Positions 36,701-43,966 of a stretch of 64,000 nucleotides of DNA are shown piece by piece. The position numbers and the translations under genes are program-made. The notes under the pieces are model-generated. The model saw nothing but the letters and a program-made list of their open reading frames with translations. It made no database searches and was not told where the DNA came from. Origin of the DNA: an uncultured Hymenobacter sp. (lineage in GTDB: Bacteria > Bacteroidota > Bacteroidia > Cytophagales > Hymenobacteraceae); the NCBI GenBank assembly GCA_913776615.1, contig CAJYPK010000015.1, forward strand, positions 248,001 to 312,000, in the 5' to 3' direction. How positions within the stretch are numbered: the first letter of the stretch is position 1; each line of letters begins with the position of its first letter.

Positions 36701-39700
36701 ATGCTAACATCCGCGTGGCAGCTGATAATACGACCATCGCGGGCAACGTGGTGGGTAACAGCGCAACGAACTTCACTACCAACTCGCCGGTAGCGACCAA
36801 CGCCGACAACGTGCGTGTCGTTGGCGGCGCAGGTGTGCAGGTGACAGGTAACCTCATCGGCTTCGCCAATGGCAAGGGTGTTGCCATCAACCCTGGCGTC
36901 ACGGGTACGACTGTATCGGGCAACGAAATCCGCAGTAATGCCCAAACGGTAGCCTACCTGGACGGCGTGGATATTCAAGGCTCGAACGCGACGATAGCCA
37001 ACAACTTGCTTATCAACAATAGCGGGCAGGGTATCGACAGCTATGCCAGCGCCGGCGGCAATACTATTACCGGCAACACTGTTTCCGGTAACGGGGTCGG
37101 TAATAATGAGACGGCGGGCGTACGCATCTACGGTGCCAACAACACACTGCGGAACAACGTCGTGAATACCAACTACGGGACTGGCATTATGGTGGTATCT
37201 AGCGCCAGCAATACCACCATCAGCCAGAACAGCATCTTCGATAATGGTACCATTACGGGTACGGGCGGCATAGCCCCTACGGGTCAGGTTGGTATCGACC
37301 TACTCTCGACGGCTGACGATGAAACCAAGGGCACCAGCCCCTTCGTGACGCTCAACGACAACGGCGATGGTGACACGGGCGGCAACGGCCTGCTCAACTT
37401 CCCGGTACTGACGACGGCCAATGTGAGCGGCACTTCGCTCGTTGTGACCGGCTACGCCCGCCCCGGTTCGCTGGTTGAACTGTTTCTGGCTACGCCGCCA
37501 GCCACTGGCCCGGCTACCAGCCGCAGCTTCGGCCAAGGCTCCAGCTACCTGACCAGCCGCACCGAGGGTAACGCGACCGACGACAGCAACACGGGCACCG
37601 GCTCGTACAGCGGCCTCATCAACGGCGTGAACCAGGGTACGGATAACACCAACCTGTTCACCTTCACCATCCCGCTGAGCAGCCTCACCGCCGCCCAGCG
37701 CACGGCCCTGCTCAGCGGCAACGCCATCCTCACGAGCACGGCCACGCTGGCCAACAGCACCTCGGAATTCTCGGGCAACCTCGCCCTGCCCATCACCGAT
37801 GTGACCGTGGCCCTCACCGGTCCGCAGACGGTTAGCCCCGGCCAGCCCACGGGCACCTACACGGCCACCTTCACCAACGAAGGCCCGGTAACCGCCAGCA
37901 ACGTAACCCGCACCGTAACGCTGCCCAGCGGCGCTACCAACGTGGTACTCCCCGCTGGGGCCACGCTGTCGGGTAACGTCATCGACTTCGGTACGGTGGC
38001 CACCCTGGCCAGCGGTGCTAGCAACAGCTTCTCGTTCAGCTTCACGCCCGCTACCACGGCAACTGGTACGGTAGCCATCACGAGCAACATCTCAACCGCA
38101 ACCTCGCAGGGCAATAACAACGCCCCCGACGCTTCGACCATCAACGCGACGGTAGTTCCGGTTGCCGACGTATTCACGACCATCGCGGCCACTACTACCT
38201 CAGTAGCTGGTGGTACCCCGCGCACGGCTGGCACTCCGCCCACTTTCACGGTGACGTTCAACAATAATGGTCCCAACACGGCGGCCGGCGTAGTAGCGGC
38301 GGTGCAACTGCCCACGGGCCTCACCAACGTGGTAGCTACTAACGGTGGTACGTACAACAGCACGACGGGTATCGTATCGTACACTGGCCTGACTTCCATC
38401 GCCAGCGGCACGCCCACTACCTCGGTTATCACCTTCGACGCCCCGGCCGCTGGCCCGATTGCGGCTAGCGCCACCATCACCACCACGACCGCCGAAGCCA
38501 ACCAAACTGCCAACAACCAAGCCTCGGCTACGATGGCGGTGGTGCCGGCCTTCGACCTGCTCACCACTCTCACCGGCCCGGCCTCGGCTGTCGCCGGTGA
38601 TCTTGTGACCCTGAACGTGACCACGACCAACAACGGCCCCAGCCCGGCAGCCAACGCGGTGCAAACCGTGCAGATTGGCCAAGGTCTGAGCAACGTGTAC
38701 GTGAGCAATGGCGGCGTATACAACTCGGCCAGCACCACCCAGACTATCGTATCGAACGGCGTGAGCTACTCGGTACCGGCCGGCGCGGTAGTATTCCCGA
38801 CGCTCGCCAGCCTGGCCACCGGCCAGACGGTAGCCAACACCATCAGCTTCTCGATGCCCAACGCGACTGTTACGCCCACGGCTTCGGTAACGCCCAACAC
38901 GGCTTCGTCGGCCTCCACGGCTGGCGATACGAACACGGGTAACAACTCGGCCACCGCTAGCGTGACGGTACTGACCCCGCAAGCAGGTACGGCTAATGCG
39001 TACACGACCATCAGCACGTCGGCCGCTACTACCACGGTAGGCACCCCCGTCACGCTGACCGTAACCACCGGTAACAACGGCCCCAACGCCGCCACCGGCG
39101 TAACGCAGACCGTGCAGCTGATGCCGGGCTTCACCACCAGCACCATCCAGGTGAATGGTACGACGGGTACGCTCAGCGGCAACACCATCACCTTCGGCAC
39201 CGGCGGCCCGACGTACGACACCACCACTGGCCTCGTCGTATTCCCGACCCTGACCAACGGTGCCAACGGCAGCGCCAGCGGTACCAGCGTAACCAACACC
39301 ATCCGTCTGACGCCGTCGGCCGCTACCAGCACTACGGTAGCCACCACCGGCAACAACGGCCAGATCCTGGCAATGGCTGGGGTACGCACGACCAACACCG
39401 ACCCGGTAGCCGCCGACAACGTGGCTTCGGTAGGCGTGACGGTAGCTCCCTCGTCTGACCTGGCGACGACCATCACTGGCCCGGCTTCGGCCCAGGCTGG
39501 TCAGTCGGTAACGTACACGGCTTCGTTCGTCAACAACGGCCCGATGGCCGCCGCTGGCGTAATTGAAACTGCCCAGTTGCCCACCGGCCTGAGCGCGGTT
39601 ACCATCACCGATGCCAACGGCAACGCCGTGAGCGGTGCCGCTTACAACGCGACTACGGGCCTGGTCACCTTCCCGACCCTGACCAGCGACGCCAGCGGCG

Positions 39701-42438
39701 CTACGCAGGTGTTCAAGCTGACCTTCGCCGCCCCGGCCCAGAGCTTCACGCCGCGCAGCAGCATTGCTTCGACCAGCACCGAGTCGACCCCGGCCAACAA
39801 CAGCGCCAGCGTCGCTACCTCGGTGGCTGCCACCGCCGACCTAGCTACTCTCGTGAGTGGCCCGGCTACGGCCGTAATCGGCAACCCCGTTACCTACACC
39901 GTAACCACGACCAACAACGGCCCGGTAGCCGCTACCAACGCCGCGACGACGTTGCAGCTGCCCGCCGGCTTCGACGCCACGACCCTGCGCGTGAACGGCA
40001 CGACGGGCGTACTGAGCGGCACGACCGTCACGTACACCTTTGCTTCGGGCGCCACGGCTACCTACAGCACGACCAGCGGCCTGGTAACCTTCCCAACGGT
40101 TGGCACCCTGACCAACGGCACCAGCGTGAGCAACTACGTAACCTTCGTAATGCCCAACGCTACCGGTGGCCAAGTGGCTGGCGTGGCTTCGGTTTCGGCT
40201 TCGGGCAATACTGACCCGACCGCTGCTAATAACTCGAGCAGCGTCGCTACGAGCATCGCACCCACGACGACGACCTCGGCCGACCTGGTAGCTACGCTGT
40301 CTACCTCGGGCGTTACAACGGTAGCGGCTGGGGGCACCGTAACGTACACGGCTACTTACAGCAACGCTGGCACCGACCCCGGCGTGAACGTAGTACCCAC
40401 CCTGCAACTGTTGCCCGGCCTCACTACGGCTACGCTGCCGCTAGTAAGCAACGGTACCGGCACCCTGAGCAATGGTAACATCACCTTCTCGAACGGGGCA
40501 TCGTACAACCAGCAAACGGGTATACTGACCTTCCCAACCATTGCCAGCCAGGCCACCGGCAGCGCAGGTACCGTGAGCTACACCGTACAAGTAATAGCTC
40601 CCAACAATGGTCCGCTGCTGGCCACGGCTGCCACTACCTCGAACACGAGCGAGCCCAACACGACCGCCGCTCAAACCAACAACGCGCAGAGCGCCAGCGT
40701 GAACATCACGCCGTCGTTCAACGAAGTGACGCGCATTAGCGGTCCGACCACGGCCGTAGCTGGCACCAGCCAGACCTACACCGTGACCACGGTCAACAAC
40801 GGCCCCTCGGCTACGAGCAACGCGACTACCCAGACGGTAACGGTGCCCGCCGGCCAGACGCCCACCAACATCACCGGCGGTGGCGTGTATTCGAGCGGCA
40901 GCAACACCATCACCTGGACCATCCCAGCCGGCCAATCGGCTGGTGTGAACGGTGCCGTAGCCAACAGCTTCACCATCGTGCAGCCCACCACGGCTACCAC
41001 GCTCACGGCTTCGGTAACGGTAACCGGCGAGAGCAACACCGGCGACAACTCGTTCGCCATCACGACCTCGCCCACCAACCTGGCTCCGCTGGCCTACGCC
41101 GTCGTAAATACGCTGCAAAACCCGCAGTCAAACGACGCCGGTGGCCTGGCTACCGGTCTGCTCATCTCGCCGCTGAACGCCTCGGATCCCGAGAACTCGT
41201 TTGCCACCGCTAAGTACACTGTAGTAGCTATCCCCAGCACCGCCCAGGGTACGCTGTACTACAACAACGCTGGTACTTATACTGCCGTGACGGCCGGCCA
41301 GACCCTGACCGATACCCAAGCGCAGACGCTCCGCTTCAAGGCTGCTACCGGCTACGTAGGCAACGCGTCCTTCACGTACCTGACCACCGACGCCGCTGGC
41401 AATACCTCGCCCGTGGTGAACTACACCATCCCGGTAGCTACCGACGTGGAAGCCGCGGCTTACTCGCTCACGCCCACCAAAGGTGGTTCCAACCCCTACG
41501 TGGCTGGCGATGTCATCGCCTACACTATTGATACCAACGGCGCGGTGTACAATGCCGCTACCGCCGCGGTTTACCAGACCAATGGCACGCTGCAACCCCA
41601 GGTTGCGGGCAGTGCTGCCCCGACCAACGGTATTGCTGCGGCTAGCGCAGTGGCTGGCTCCATCACTGGCCCCGGCACCACGAGCGCTACGGTACTCTCC
41701 GACATCGGGCTGGCAGTAGATGCCACCGGTCGCCTCGTAGTAGCCGCTGCTCCCAATACTAGCAAGCTCAAGGCTGGCTCCTACTCGGTGCAGATTACGA
41801 CTACTGATGTGAACGGCGGCGTTACCACCCGTACCGTGTCGTTCACTATCCCGGCCTTCCCGCTGCCGGTGGTACTGAGCGCGTTCACGGCCTCGGCCGT
41901 GGCCAACCGCGACGCCCTGCTCGACTGGACCACCGCTTCCGAGATTAATTCGGCGGCCTTCGACATCGAGCGCAGCTTCGACGGTGTGAGCTTCACCAAA
42001 GTCGGCCAGCAGACGGCCAAAGGCACCAGCAGCACCCCCACTGCCTACGCCTTCACCGACAAAGGCGTGGCCAGCCTGGCCACCACGGGCCTGGTTTACT
42101 ACCGCCTGCGTCAGGTTGACCTCGATGGCAAGGCTGCTTACTCGCCCGTCCGCACGGTGAGCTTCACCAAGGCTGCCGTGGCTAGCCTGAGCCTGTTCCC
42201 CAACCCGGCCCAAACGACGACCAGCCTGGACCTGCGCCAGTTGCCAGCCGCGGGTACGTACCAGGTGAGCCTGCTCGATGCTACGGGCCGCGTAGTGCGC
42301 ACGCTGACGCTAGGTGGCGGCCAGCTCCAGTCGCTGGAGGTGAGCACCCTGGCTTCGGGCTCGTACATCGTGCTCGTCACCGGCACCCAGCCCGACGGCT
42401 CGGCCCTGCGCCAAGCCCTGCGCCTCACCAAGGAATAG
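30706..42438 (+). CDS. Giant T9SS-secreted surface protein with beta-helix repeats (3910 aa)
   Basis: A signal peptide (MKSTLRLLSLILAGAAFG...ALAQ) is followed by a unique N-terminal domain to about residue 309. Three tandem blocks of about 685 residues come next (310-999, 1000-1677, 1678-2363). Each has an SdrD-B-like domain (GYVYEDVNYGGGAGRPRSAS), then a right-handed parallel beta-helix rich in N-x-I/V-x-x-N rungs (NTVSGNLITANYGHG). From residue 2365 eight DUF11-like modules, Ig-like modules and a type A sorting domain (SLFPNPAQTTTSLDL) follow, collinear with the upstream gene. A long surface stalk with carbohydrate-binding or degrading beta-helices is plausible. No catalytic residues were identified. 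Confidence 0.9.
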   Translation: MKSTLRLLSLILAGAAFGPPGRALAQTPTLEFTTGAGNPTGNGPTTANQVITFQNNTDNPTGGTFAAYTPTTQATFVLSNFQYTLTTAQTPTTTPVFFGGGSAQAQQTAAFALFPKMNAIGAPANGMYSSVASTVGTGIDIAVNNSTEIYMSAEAIPATVPANARYRYADLTINFNQAVVNPVIQLAGLGSSGSTNGGNFTTSIGFTTELDLLTTGVTLSRLSGSNELTVNATQILNNATSPGAASNSGAASGSVLVTTPSTGITSITFRLYLRPAAAGGTLHSPDGSTHSGDGWTVGVSSLAAAQPISGYVYEDVNYGGGAGRPRSASGTVGRPNARVELYNSAGTFVSATTTDANGLYTFNPGAGTYTVRVVNSSVTSSRTGAVAGLLPVQTYNGTTTAVGGANPAKVDAGNGAAGTTLASLNTATTIAESQAVVTSGVGSATATGADFGFNFDVVVNTNDTGQGSLRQFITNSNALGGEASLAQAGSNAAGALPTGTETSIFMIPDGAAHPGLLASGNGGPASQLTGGVAIISPASVLPTITSANTSIDATTQSSNIGDTNAGTLGAGGTVGTAATALSTVNRPEVQLVGNRNFDGVVVGATNAVVRGLSLYGFNHDITVNTDITLFLIERNVIGTSATSFTDPGVNVRTLNEGVLLNGADNGIVRNNLIGYNGGMGVWVLANGGNGSNNNTISGNEIRGNAQESKPAPEGLVFDGLELQGNSTGNTVSGNLITANYGHGIDSFGNGIGGNTVTGNTISNNGVGVATNTGEEGSGLRIFGATNQTIISNNVLSGNNGSGVLVTGSANNVTISQNSTFGNTRLGVDLISETNAPVFYNGNTGTTSNVTINDSGDGDTGGNGLLNFPVITRATLTSNGLLVQGFARPGSAIELFTADNTPNSVAANVGFGQGRTYLGTFTEGSTTGTSPDTDNSTGTYGPGNINGLNQGTDNTNAFSFLIPLTGNFAGLAAGATLTSTATLNNSTSEFSGNATLAALTGYVYEDVNYGGGAGRPRSASGAVGRPGATVELYNGTTLVGTTTTDANGQYTFGATPGTYTVRVVNSTVTSSRTGYVAGLLPVQTYNGTTTAVGGANPAFTDAAANSGNQSLTALTTGTSTPQSVATVTTTNASTTGPDFGFNFDVVVNTNNAGQGSLRQFITNANALGGEANLAQAGSNAAGALPAGIETSIFMIPNGTARPGLLASGNGGPASQLNANGVAVITPATILPSVTGANTSIDGSTQTFNIGNTNNVTLGTGGTVGTGATALSTVNGPEVQLTGNTNINSGLYLTNTATGTRVTGLAVYGFGNSVDADDVANIVTLANNTVFTANVLGSTATSFSLPTGGNGGQNVRVQGGTGANFTNNLVGFAGGTGIYTANGVTNVTITNNEFRSNANVGNYLDGVDAHGASLTVTNNLFAGNAAQGFDSFSSAGSNVVTGNTFTGNGVGNAGGAPSETAAIRIYGTGNTVSQNVVNGNYGAGVAVTNGATTIISQNSIFNNGTITSANGTAASGEIGIDLLSASDNANTGTAPYVTINDNGDTDTGGNGLLNFPVITSATISNGNLVVQGFARPGSVIELFNPGATADASGFGEGQTYLGTFTEGSAADTDNGTGTYSGAINGLNQGTDNTNRFSFTIPLTGSFAAYAAGSRLTSTATLSGATSEFSGNATVTNALTGYVYEDVNYGGGAGRPRSASGTVGRSGARVELYDASGNFVTATTTDTNGQYAFNVPAATYTVRVVNSTVSSSRTGYVAGLLPVQTYNGTTTAVGGINPAKIDAGNGASGTTLASLNTATTIAESQASFTLSSGASAGPDFGFNFDVVVNTNDTGQGSLRQFITNANALGGEANLAQAGSNSAGTLPTGTETSIFMIPDGAAHPGLLASGNGGPASQLNASGVAAITPATALPAITGTLTRIDGTTQSTNIGNTNGGNTATLGVGGTVGTGATALSTVNRPEVQLIGSTAVAIGLDLSNTATNSTIAGLAIYGFGNATDDNNNANIRVAADNTTIAGNVVGNSATNFTTNSPVATNADNVRVVGGAGVQVTGNLIGFANGKGVAINPGVTGTTVSGNEIRSNAQTVAYLDGVDIQGSNATIANNLLINNSGQGIDSYASAGGNTITGNTVSGNGVGNNETAGVRIYGANNTLRNNVVNTNYGTGIMVVSSASNTTISQNSIFDNGTITGTGGIAPTGQVGIDLLSTADDETKGTSPFVTLNDNGDGDTGGNGLLNFPVLTTANVSGTSLVVTGYARPGSLVELFLATPPATGPATSRSFGQGSSYLTSRTEGNATDDSNTGTGSYSGLINGVNQGTDNTNLFTFTIPLSSLTAAQRTALLSGNAILTSTATLANSTSEFSGNLALPITDVTVALTGPQTVSPGQPTGTYTATFTNEGPVTASNVTRTVTLPSGATNVVLPAGATLSGNVIDFGTVATLASGASNSFSFSFTPATTATGTVAITSNISTATSQGNNNAPDASTINATVVPVADVFTTIAATTTSVAGGTPRTAGTPPTFTVTFNNNGPNTAAGVVAAVQLPTGLTNVVATNGGTYNSTTGIVSYTGLTSIASGTPTTSVITFDAPAAGPIAASATITTTTAEANQTANNQASATMAVVPAFDLLTTLTGPASAVAGDLVTLNVTTTNNGPSPAANAVQTVQIGQGLSNVYVSNGGVYNSASTTQTIVSNGVSYSVPAGAVVFPTLASLATGQTVANTISFSMPNATVTPTASVTPNTASSASTAGDTNTGNNSATASVTVLTPQAGTANAYTTISTSAATTTVGTPVTLTVTTGNNGPNAATGVTQTVQLMPGFTTSTIQVNGTTGTLSGNTITFGTGGPTYDTTTGLVVFPTLTNGANGSASGTSVTNTIRLTPSAATSTTVATTGNNGQILAMAGVRTTNTDPVAADNVASVGVTVAPSSDLATTITGPASAQAGQSVTYTASFVNNGPMAAAGVIETAQLPTGLSAVTITDANGNAVSGAAYNATTGLVTFPTLTSDASGATQVFKLTFAAPAQSFTPRSSIASTSTESTPANNSASVATSVAATADLATLVSGPATAVIGNPVTYTVTTTNNGPVAATNAATTLQLPAGFDATTLRVNGTTGVLSGTTVTYTFASGATATYSTTSGLVTFPTVGTLTNGTSVSNYVTFVMPNATGGQVAGVASVSASGNTDPTAANNSSSVATSIAPTTTTSADLVATLSTSGVTTVAAGGTVTYTATYSNAGTDPGVNVVPTLQLLPGLTTATLPLVSNGTGTLSNGNITFSNGASYNQQTGILTFPTIASQATGSAGTVSYTVQVIAPNNGPLLATAATTSNTSEPNTTAAQTNNAQSASVNITPSFNEVTRISGPTTAVAGTSQTYTVTTVNNGPSATSNATTQTVTVPAGQTPTNITGGGVYSSGSNTITWTIPAGQSAGVNGAVANSFTIVQPTTATTLTASVTVTGESNTGDNSFAITTSPTNLAPLAYAVVNTLQNPQSNDAGGLATGLLISPLNASDPENSFATAKYTVVAIPSTAQGTLYYNNAGTYTAVTAGQTLTDTQAQTLRFKAATGYVGNASFTYLTTDAAGNTSPVVNYTIPVATDVEAAAYSLTPTKGGSNPYVAGDVIAYTIDTNGAVYNAATAAVYQTNGTLQPQVAGSAAPTNGIAAASAVAGSITGPGTTSATVLSDIGLAVDATGRLVVAAAPNTSKLKAGSYSVQITTTDVNGGVTTRTVSFTIPAFPLPVVLSAFTASAVANRDALLDWTTASEINSAAFDIERSFDGVSFTKVGQQTAKGTSSTPTAYAFTDKGVASLATTGLVYYRLRQVDLDGKAAYSPVRTVSFTKAAVASLSLFPNPAQTTTSLDLRQLPAAGTYQVSLLDATGRVVRTLTLGGGQLQSLEVSTLASGSYIVLVTGTQPDGSALRQALRLTKE
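31633..37797 (+). repeat. Three tandem ~2.05-kb intragenic repeats
   Basis: Units start at 31633, 33703 and 35737 (periods 2070 and 2034 bp). The first 600 bp of each unit are close to identical by eye (for example GGCGGCGGCGCGGGTCGCCC in unit 1 and near copies in units 2 and 3), while the beta-helix parts have diverged. Unequal recombination could change copy number in frame. Confidence 0.85.
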
Positions 42439-42459
42439 GCCTTCGGACCTTGTTCCTTT

Positions 42460-42495
42460 AAAAAGCCTCCCCGCCAGTGGCGGGGAGGCTTTTTT
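42460..42495 (+). terminator. Intrinsic terminator after the second giant gene
   Basis: AAAAAGCCTCCCCGCC / GGCGGGGAGGCTTTTT with a short loop, 21 bp after the stop. Confidence 0.88.
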
Positions 42496-42560
42496 GTTTG
42501 GCTACCGCTGGGGGGCATCCCGTATAGCTAGCCGTTCTTTGTGCTTCGCAATCTTTCCTT

Positions 42561-43055
42561 ATGGCTGATACTTCCTCTTCCCAGCTTACCCACATCGGCC
42601 CCAGCGGCCAGCCCGCGATGGTCAACGTGGGCGGCAAGGCCGTGACGGCCCGGCTGGCCCGCGCCCGCGCCCGGGTAGTGCTCGGCCCCGAAATTTTGCA
42701 ACTCGTGCAGGCCGGCGACCTGCCCACCCGCAAAGGTCCGGTGTTTCAAACCGCCATCCTGGCCGGCGTAATGGCCGCCAAGAAAACGGCCGACCTCATT
42801 CCCCTCTGCCACCCGCTGGGCCTCGACGACTGTCAGCTCACCATCGAAGTGCTCCCGCCCGATGCCGTCCTTATCGAATGCACGGCCCGCGTCACGGGTA
42901 AAACTGGCGTGGAAATGGAAGCCCTCACCGGCGCCTCCGTGGCCGCCCTCACCGTGTACGACATGTGCAAGGCCATGTCGCACGATATCGTAATCGAGCA
43001 GGTACGCCTGATCGAAAAAACCGGCGGTAAGTCCGACTTTTTAATGAGTGAATGA
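42561..43055 (+). CDS. moaC: Cyclic pyranopterin monophosphate synthase
   Basis: 164 residues. It converts the 3',8-cyclo-GTP product of MoaA to cyclic pyranopterin monophosphate, the first intermediate of molybdenum cofactor. Conserved blocks: MVNVGGKAVTARLARARA, GPVFQTAILAGVMAAKKTADLIPLCHPL, VTGKTGVEMEALTGASVAALTVYDMCKA and EKTGGKSDF. The reading frame runs four residues beyond the usual ...KSDF end into an octamer repeat, which supplies the codons LMSE and the stop. It is convergent with moaE and moaD-moaA, so the pathway genes are on opposite strands and moaC must be transcribed separately. Confidence 0.96.
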   Translation: MADTSSSQLTHIGPSGQPAMVNVGGKAVTARLARARARVVLGPEILQLVQAGDLPTRKGPVFQTAILAGVMAAKKTADLIPLCHPLGLDDCQLTIEVLPPDAVLIECTARVTGKTGVEMEALTGASVAALTVYDMCKAMSHDIVIEQVRLIEKTGGKSDFLMSE

Positions 43056-43122
43056 GTGAAGTGTGAATGAGTGAATTTAAGTAGCCAATTCACTCATTCA
43101 CTCATTCACTCATTCACTCATT
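43043..43122. repeat. Octamer tandem repeats forming an inverted repeat
   Basis: The left arm has AATGAGTG copies (43043, 43051, 43066). The right arm has four perfect copies of ATTCACTC (43088-43119). The arms are complementary with a short centre and overlap the last codons of moaC. It may act as a bidirectional terminator for convergent moaC and moaE; tandem octamers are also prone to slippage. Confidence 0.8.
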
Positions 43123-43125
43123 AAA

Positions 43126-43542
43126 CTACGGATGGGCGGCTACCCATACGGTACCATCTTCGTATTCCTCCTTCTTCCAGATGGGTACTACCTCTTTCAG
43201 CGTATCGATGATATACTGGCAAGCGGCGAAAGAATCGGCGCGGTGCGGCGTGGATACGGCTACTACCACCGCTACGTCACCTATTTCGAGCGTACCGTGG
43301 CGGTGCACTACGGCCACCTGGCGCAGCATGGGCCATTTTTCCTGGGCCATCTCGGCCACGCGGCGCAGCTGATGCCGGGCCATCGGCGGGTAGGCCTCGT
43401 AGTGCAGGCGTACCACCCGGCGGCCCTCACTCCGGTTGCGCACGGTGCCGATGAAAGCATTAACGGCCCCCGCCTCGTCCGATTCGGCCGCTTGCAGCAC
43501 GGCCGCTACGTCAATGGCATGATCTACTAAGTCGATAAGCAT
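43126..43542 (-). CDS. moaE: Molybdopterin synthase catalytic subunit
   Basis: 138 residues. As the large subunit of the (MoaD-MoaE)2 complex it inserts sulfur carried on MoaD into cyclic pyranopterin monophosphate, making molybdopterin. Motifs: GAVNAFIGTVRNRSEGRRVVRLHYEAYPPMA, VAVVHRHGTLEIGDVAVVVAVSTPHR, and the C-terminal PIWKKEEYEDGTVWV with the conserved Lys pair. It lies 93 bp downstream of moaD but with an intrinsic terminator between them, so its expression may be partly uncoupled. Confidence 0.95.
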   Translation of the reverse strand: MLIDLVDHAIDVAAVLQAAESDEAGAVNAFIGTVRNRSEGRRVVRLHYEAYPPMARHQLRRVAEMAQEKWPMLRQVAVVHRHGTLEIGDVAVVVAVSTPHRADSFAACQYIIDTLKEVVPIWKKEEYEDGTVWVAAHP

Positions 43543-43573
43543 CGGGTAAAATTCGTGGTAGTTGGTAGTGGAT

Positions 43574-43613
43574 TAAAAAGCAAGGTCATGCCCTTCCGAG
43601 TGGGCATGACCTT
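43574..43613 (-). terminator. Intrinsic terminator between moaD and moaE
   Basis: A 12-bp stem AAGGTCATGCCC / GGGCATGACCTT (43582-43593 with 43602-43613), followed by GCTTTTTAATCC in the minus direction. It lies 22 bp past the moaD stop. Confidence 0.75.
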
Positions 43614-43635
43614 TTCCGTTGACAGGTACTGGCGG

Positions 43636-43878
43636 CTAGCCTCCGCTCACGGGCGGAATCAAGGCGATCTCATCCTGCTCGTGCAGGGGCGTATCGGCGG
43701 CCGCGTACTCGCTGTTGACGGCCACGGCCAGACTGCGGAGGCCCGCCAGCGCGGGGTAGCGCGTACGCAGCTCAGCCAGCAGGCCGGCGGCCGACTGCCC
43801 ATCGGGCACCGTCAGCGGCAGGGTAGATTGCCCCACTATTTCGCGGGCAATACCAAACAAGGCAATTGTTAAATTCAT
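43636..43878 (-). CDS. moaD: Molybdopterin synthase sulfur carrier subunit
   Basis: 80 residues with a ubiquitin-like fold. The C-terminal PPVSGG carries the diglycine that MoeB adenylates and that is then thiocarboxylated for delivery of sulfur to MoaE. Also seen: MNLTIALFGIAREIVGQ at the N-terminus and HEQDEIALIPPVSGG at the end. The order on the minus strand is moaA, moaD, then moaE after a terminator. The MoeB-like activating enzyme lies just upstream of moaA. Confidence 0.95.
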   Translation of the reverse strand: MNLTIALFGIAREIVGQSTLPLTVPDGQSAAGLLAELRTRYPALAGLRSLAVAVNSEYAAADTPLHEQDEIALIPPVSGG

Positions 43879-43966
43879 ACTTATTAAGATGCAATGAATA
43901 GTCAGGCAGCGGGCGCCGGGTACGAAGCACGGCTAGCGGCGGCTACCGCTAGCCGCCCGCACTACG

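Noticed and set aside
31633..37797. Three repeated blocks considered as duplicated separate genes
   Set aside because: The reading frame is continuous through all three and into the C-terminal modules, with no internal stop or start signals.
43043..43122. Possible CRISPR-like or direct-repeat array
   Set aside because: The units are 8 bp and contiguous, without spacers; it is a simple tandem repeat in inverted arrangement.
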